A stretch of DNA of 64,000 nt from Pseudomonas putida (GTDB lineage: Bacteria; Pseudomonadota; Gammaproteobacteria; Pseudomonadales; Pseudomonadaceae), in assembly GCF_001941965.1 (NCBI RefSeq), contig NZ_MKZO01000058.1, positions 1 to 64,000 of the forward strand. Direction: 5' to 3'. Each line of letters opens with the position of its first letter. The first letter of the stretch is position 1. A program made the translations under genes and the position numbers. This document shows positions 62,536 through 64,000 of this stretch, one piece after another. The notes under the pieces were generated by a model. The model had not been told where the DNA came from, searched no databases, and saw only the letters and a program-made list of their open reading frames with translations.

Positions 62536-64000
62536 ATGAGCATTTTCAACTTCACCGACGAGCAGTCACTGGGCGAAGTCCGCAGTGTGGAAACCTCGCG
62601 GATCACCGTGCGGGTGACGGACGGTCAACGTCTGCAAAAAGCGCGCGTCGGTCGACTGGTTGCCATCCAGTCGATAGGGGATGAATGGCTGATCGGCATC
62701 ATCGAAAGAGTGTGGCGACATCCGGTGGAGCTGCCGACGCTACCAGAAGCTGACCCACCAGCGGATATTGCCGGTGTTCCCCAGGAGGAAAACGGCGTGT
62801 CGATCAGCTTGGTCGGCACCTATCGCGCTCGGGATGGGCAGCGCAAGGACACCTTCACGCGCGCAGTTTTCATGCTGCCGGAGATCAACCGCCCTGTGTT
62901 CCCCATCGAAGAAAAGTCTCTCGAAGAATTCATGGGCATCTTGAGTGCATCGTCCAAGGCGGATGCCGCTGCCCCGCTCAAGGTCGGCACCTACACCCTG
63001 GATGGCAAGGCCAGCGCCTATATCGATGGCGACAAGCTTTTTCAGCGCCATGCCGCGTTGCTGGGCAGCACCGGCTCAGGGAAATCCTTCACTGTCGCAT
63101 CCATCCTAGAGCAGTCCGCGCAACTGCCTCACGCCAATATCGTTGTGCTCGATTTGCATGGCAAGTATTCGAGCATGAAATTCGCGTCGCATTACCGCAT
63201 CGCTGGTATTGGCGACATTAAAGCCAAGAAAGACGGGGCGATCTTCCTGCCGTTCTGGCTGCTGACCTATGACGAAATGCAATCGGTATTTGTGGATCGC
63301 TCAGGGGACAACGCACCCAATCAGGCACTTGCGCTCATGGATTCCGTCATGGTGATGAAGCGCGCAGCTATAGCCGCGCTTGGCAAGCCAGACCTTTTGG
63401 AAGGCTTCACCGTTGATACACCAGTACCTTACCGGCTTGCTGATCTTGTCCAATCGCTGGATGACAAAAACGACGAAGCTATTGATACCGGGGAAACCTA
63501 CGCAAGCGGCCCGCGCAAAGGTCTAGCCAAAACCGAAAAAGGTCCATTGAATGGCAAGCTCTCGCGCTTCCTCATTCGCTTGAAAACCAAGATGAACGAT
63601 CGCCGTTATGCGTTCATGTACCAGGCGCCGGAGGAATACGAGACTTACGAGGCGCTGCACGATCTCGCAAAAAAACTGCTCGGCACAGGTAACGTCAACG
63701 ATGGCGTCAATCCTGGCATCAAGATCATCGATTTCTCGGAAGTGCCCTCGGATATCCTGCCGGTAGTGGTGGGCTTGGTCGGGCGGCTGATCTACCAAGT
63801 TCAGTTTTGGAGCAGCCCGGGCGAAGACGGTGATGCGCGCCACCCTATTGTCATCGTCTGCGATGAGGCGCATCTCTATCTGCCAAGCAGTGCCGCTTCC
63901 ACCGGGCCGCTGGAAAAGCGCGCCCTGGAAAATTACGAGCGCATCGCCAAGGAAGGCCGTAAATATGGCGTTGGTCTAATGGTGGTCAGTCAGCGTCCCT
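62536..64000 (+). CDS. HerA-like DNA translocase ATPase, cut by the window edge
   Basis: At least 488 residues; the end lies beyond the window. The N-terminal HAS-barrel region (about 10-60) precedes Walker A GSTGSGKS (177-184) and Walker B IVIVCDEAH (438-446, with D443 and E444), then NYERIAKEGRKYGVG and VSQRP. HerA ATPases form hexameric rings that move along DNA and pair with nucleases, or with SIR2 as in the two-gene Sir2-HerA defence system. ATG 62536 follows GAGGCAAGG. It is the fifth gene of the operon, and more may follow. Confidence 0.88.
   Translation, partial: MSIFNFTDEQSLGEVRSVETSRITVRVTDGQRLQKARVGRLVAIQSIGDEWLIGIIERVWRHPVELPTLPEADPPADIAGVPQEENGVSISLVGTYRARDGQRKDTFTRAVFMLPEINRPVFPIEEKSLEEFMGILSASSKADAAAPLKVGTYTLDGKASAYIDGDKLFQRHAALLGSTGSGKSFTVASILEQSAQLPHANIVVLDLHGKYSSMKFASHYRIAGIGDIKAKKDGAIFLPFWLLTYDEMQSVFVDRSGDNAPNQALALMDSVMVMKRAAIAALGKPDLLEGFTVDTPVPYRLADLVQSLDDKNDEAIDTGETYASGPRKGLAKTEKGPLNGKLSRFLIRLKTKMNDRRYAFMYQAPEEYETYEALHDLAKKLLGTGNVNDGVNPGIKIIDFSEVPSDILPVVVGLVGRLIYQVQFWSSPGEDGDARHPIVIVCDEAHLYLPSSAASTGPLEKRALENYERIAKEGRKYGVGLMVVSQRP

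Overview
The window looks like a Pseudomonas chromosome (inferred from the gene set at 6.0-11.7 kb and the base composition) carrying a large integrative and conjugative element (ICE) of the Tn4371 type. No integrase is visible, so the element probably runs past the right edge.

Layout. 0-4.7 kb is AT-richer accessory DNA: a small membrane protein, a ComEC-like metallo-beta-lactamase-fold protein, and a two-gene minus-strand operon of a membrane protein and an NdpA-like nucleoid-associated protein. A LexA-type palindrome lies at 4795-4810. 4.9-11.7 kb is ordinary chromosome: XRE-type regulator, epoxide-hydrolase-like alpha/beta hydrolase, pirin, MFS exporter, YcaC-like isochorismatase-family hydrolase, DedA and DoxX. 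The ICE appears to begin at about 11.7-11.95 kb.

11.9-25.7 kb (minus strand) is the mating module: lysR-eexN-traG-copG-trbB-C-D-E-J-K-L-F-G-I-DUF2274, mostly joined by ATGA overlaps. 25.9-44.3 kb is metal and efflux cargo: a deletion scar joining hpd and lrp fragments, a CueR/CopA/ferredoxin copper operon, a small metallochaperone, a glutaredoxin-MauE fusion, NreA/NreB nickel genes, a CDF exporter, two SmtB/CzrA-like ArsR repressors, a decayed czcC fragment, a MexEF-OprN-type RND pump with a MerR regulator, an MFS exporter, a DUF305 protein with a premature stop, and a glutaredoxin. Four promoters with the 19-bp spacer typical of MerR control are visible. Three of them share TTGACCTTCC and probably form one CueR regulon.

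44.3-56.8 kb is the processing and maintenance module: DUF3363 relaxase, an oriT candidate, TraF peptidase, DUF2840, ParA, a three-copy iteron array, RepA, an AlpA-like protein, DUF2285, DUF2958, an XRE regulator, DUF736, a large ParB and DUF932.

From 57.4 kb to the right edge is a compact plus-strand operon: HTH protein, DUF499 ATPase, minimal PglZ-like protein, SIR2-like protein and HerA-like ATPase (cut off by the edge). It resembles phage-defence modules but combines parts normally seen in different systems (BREX-type PglY/PglZ and SIR2-HerA), and is the strongest candidate for an undescribed system here. No CRISPR array, rRNA, tRNA or intact insertion sequence was recognised.
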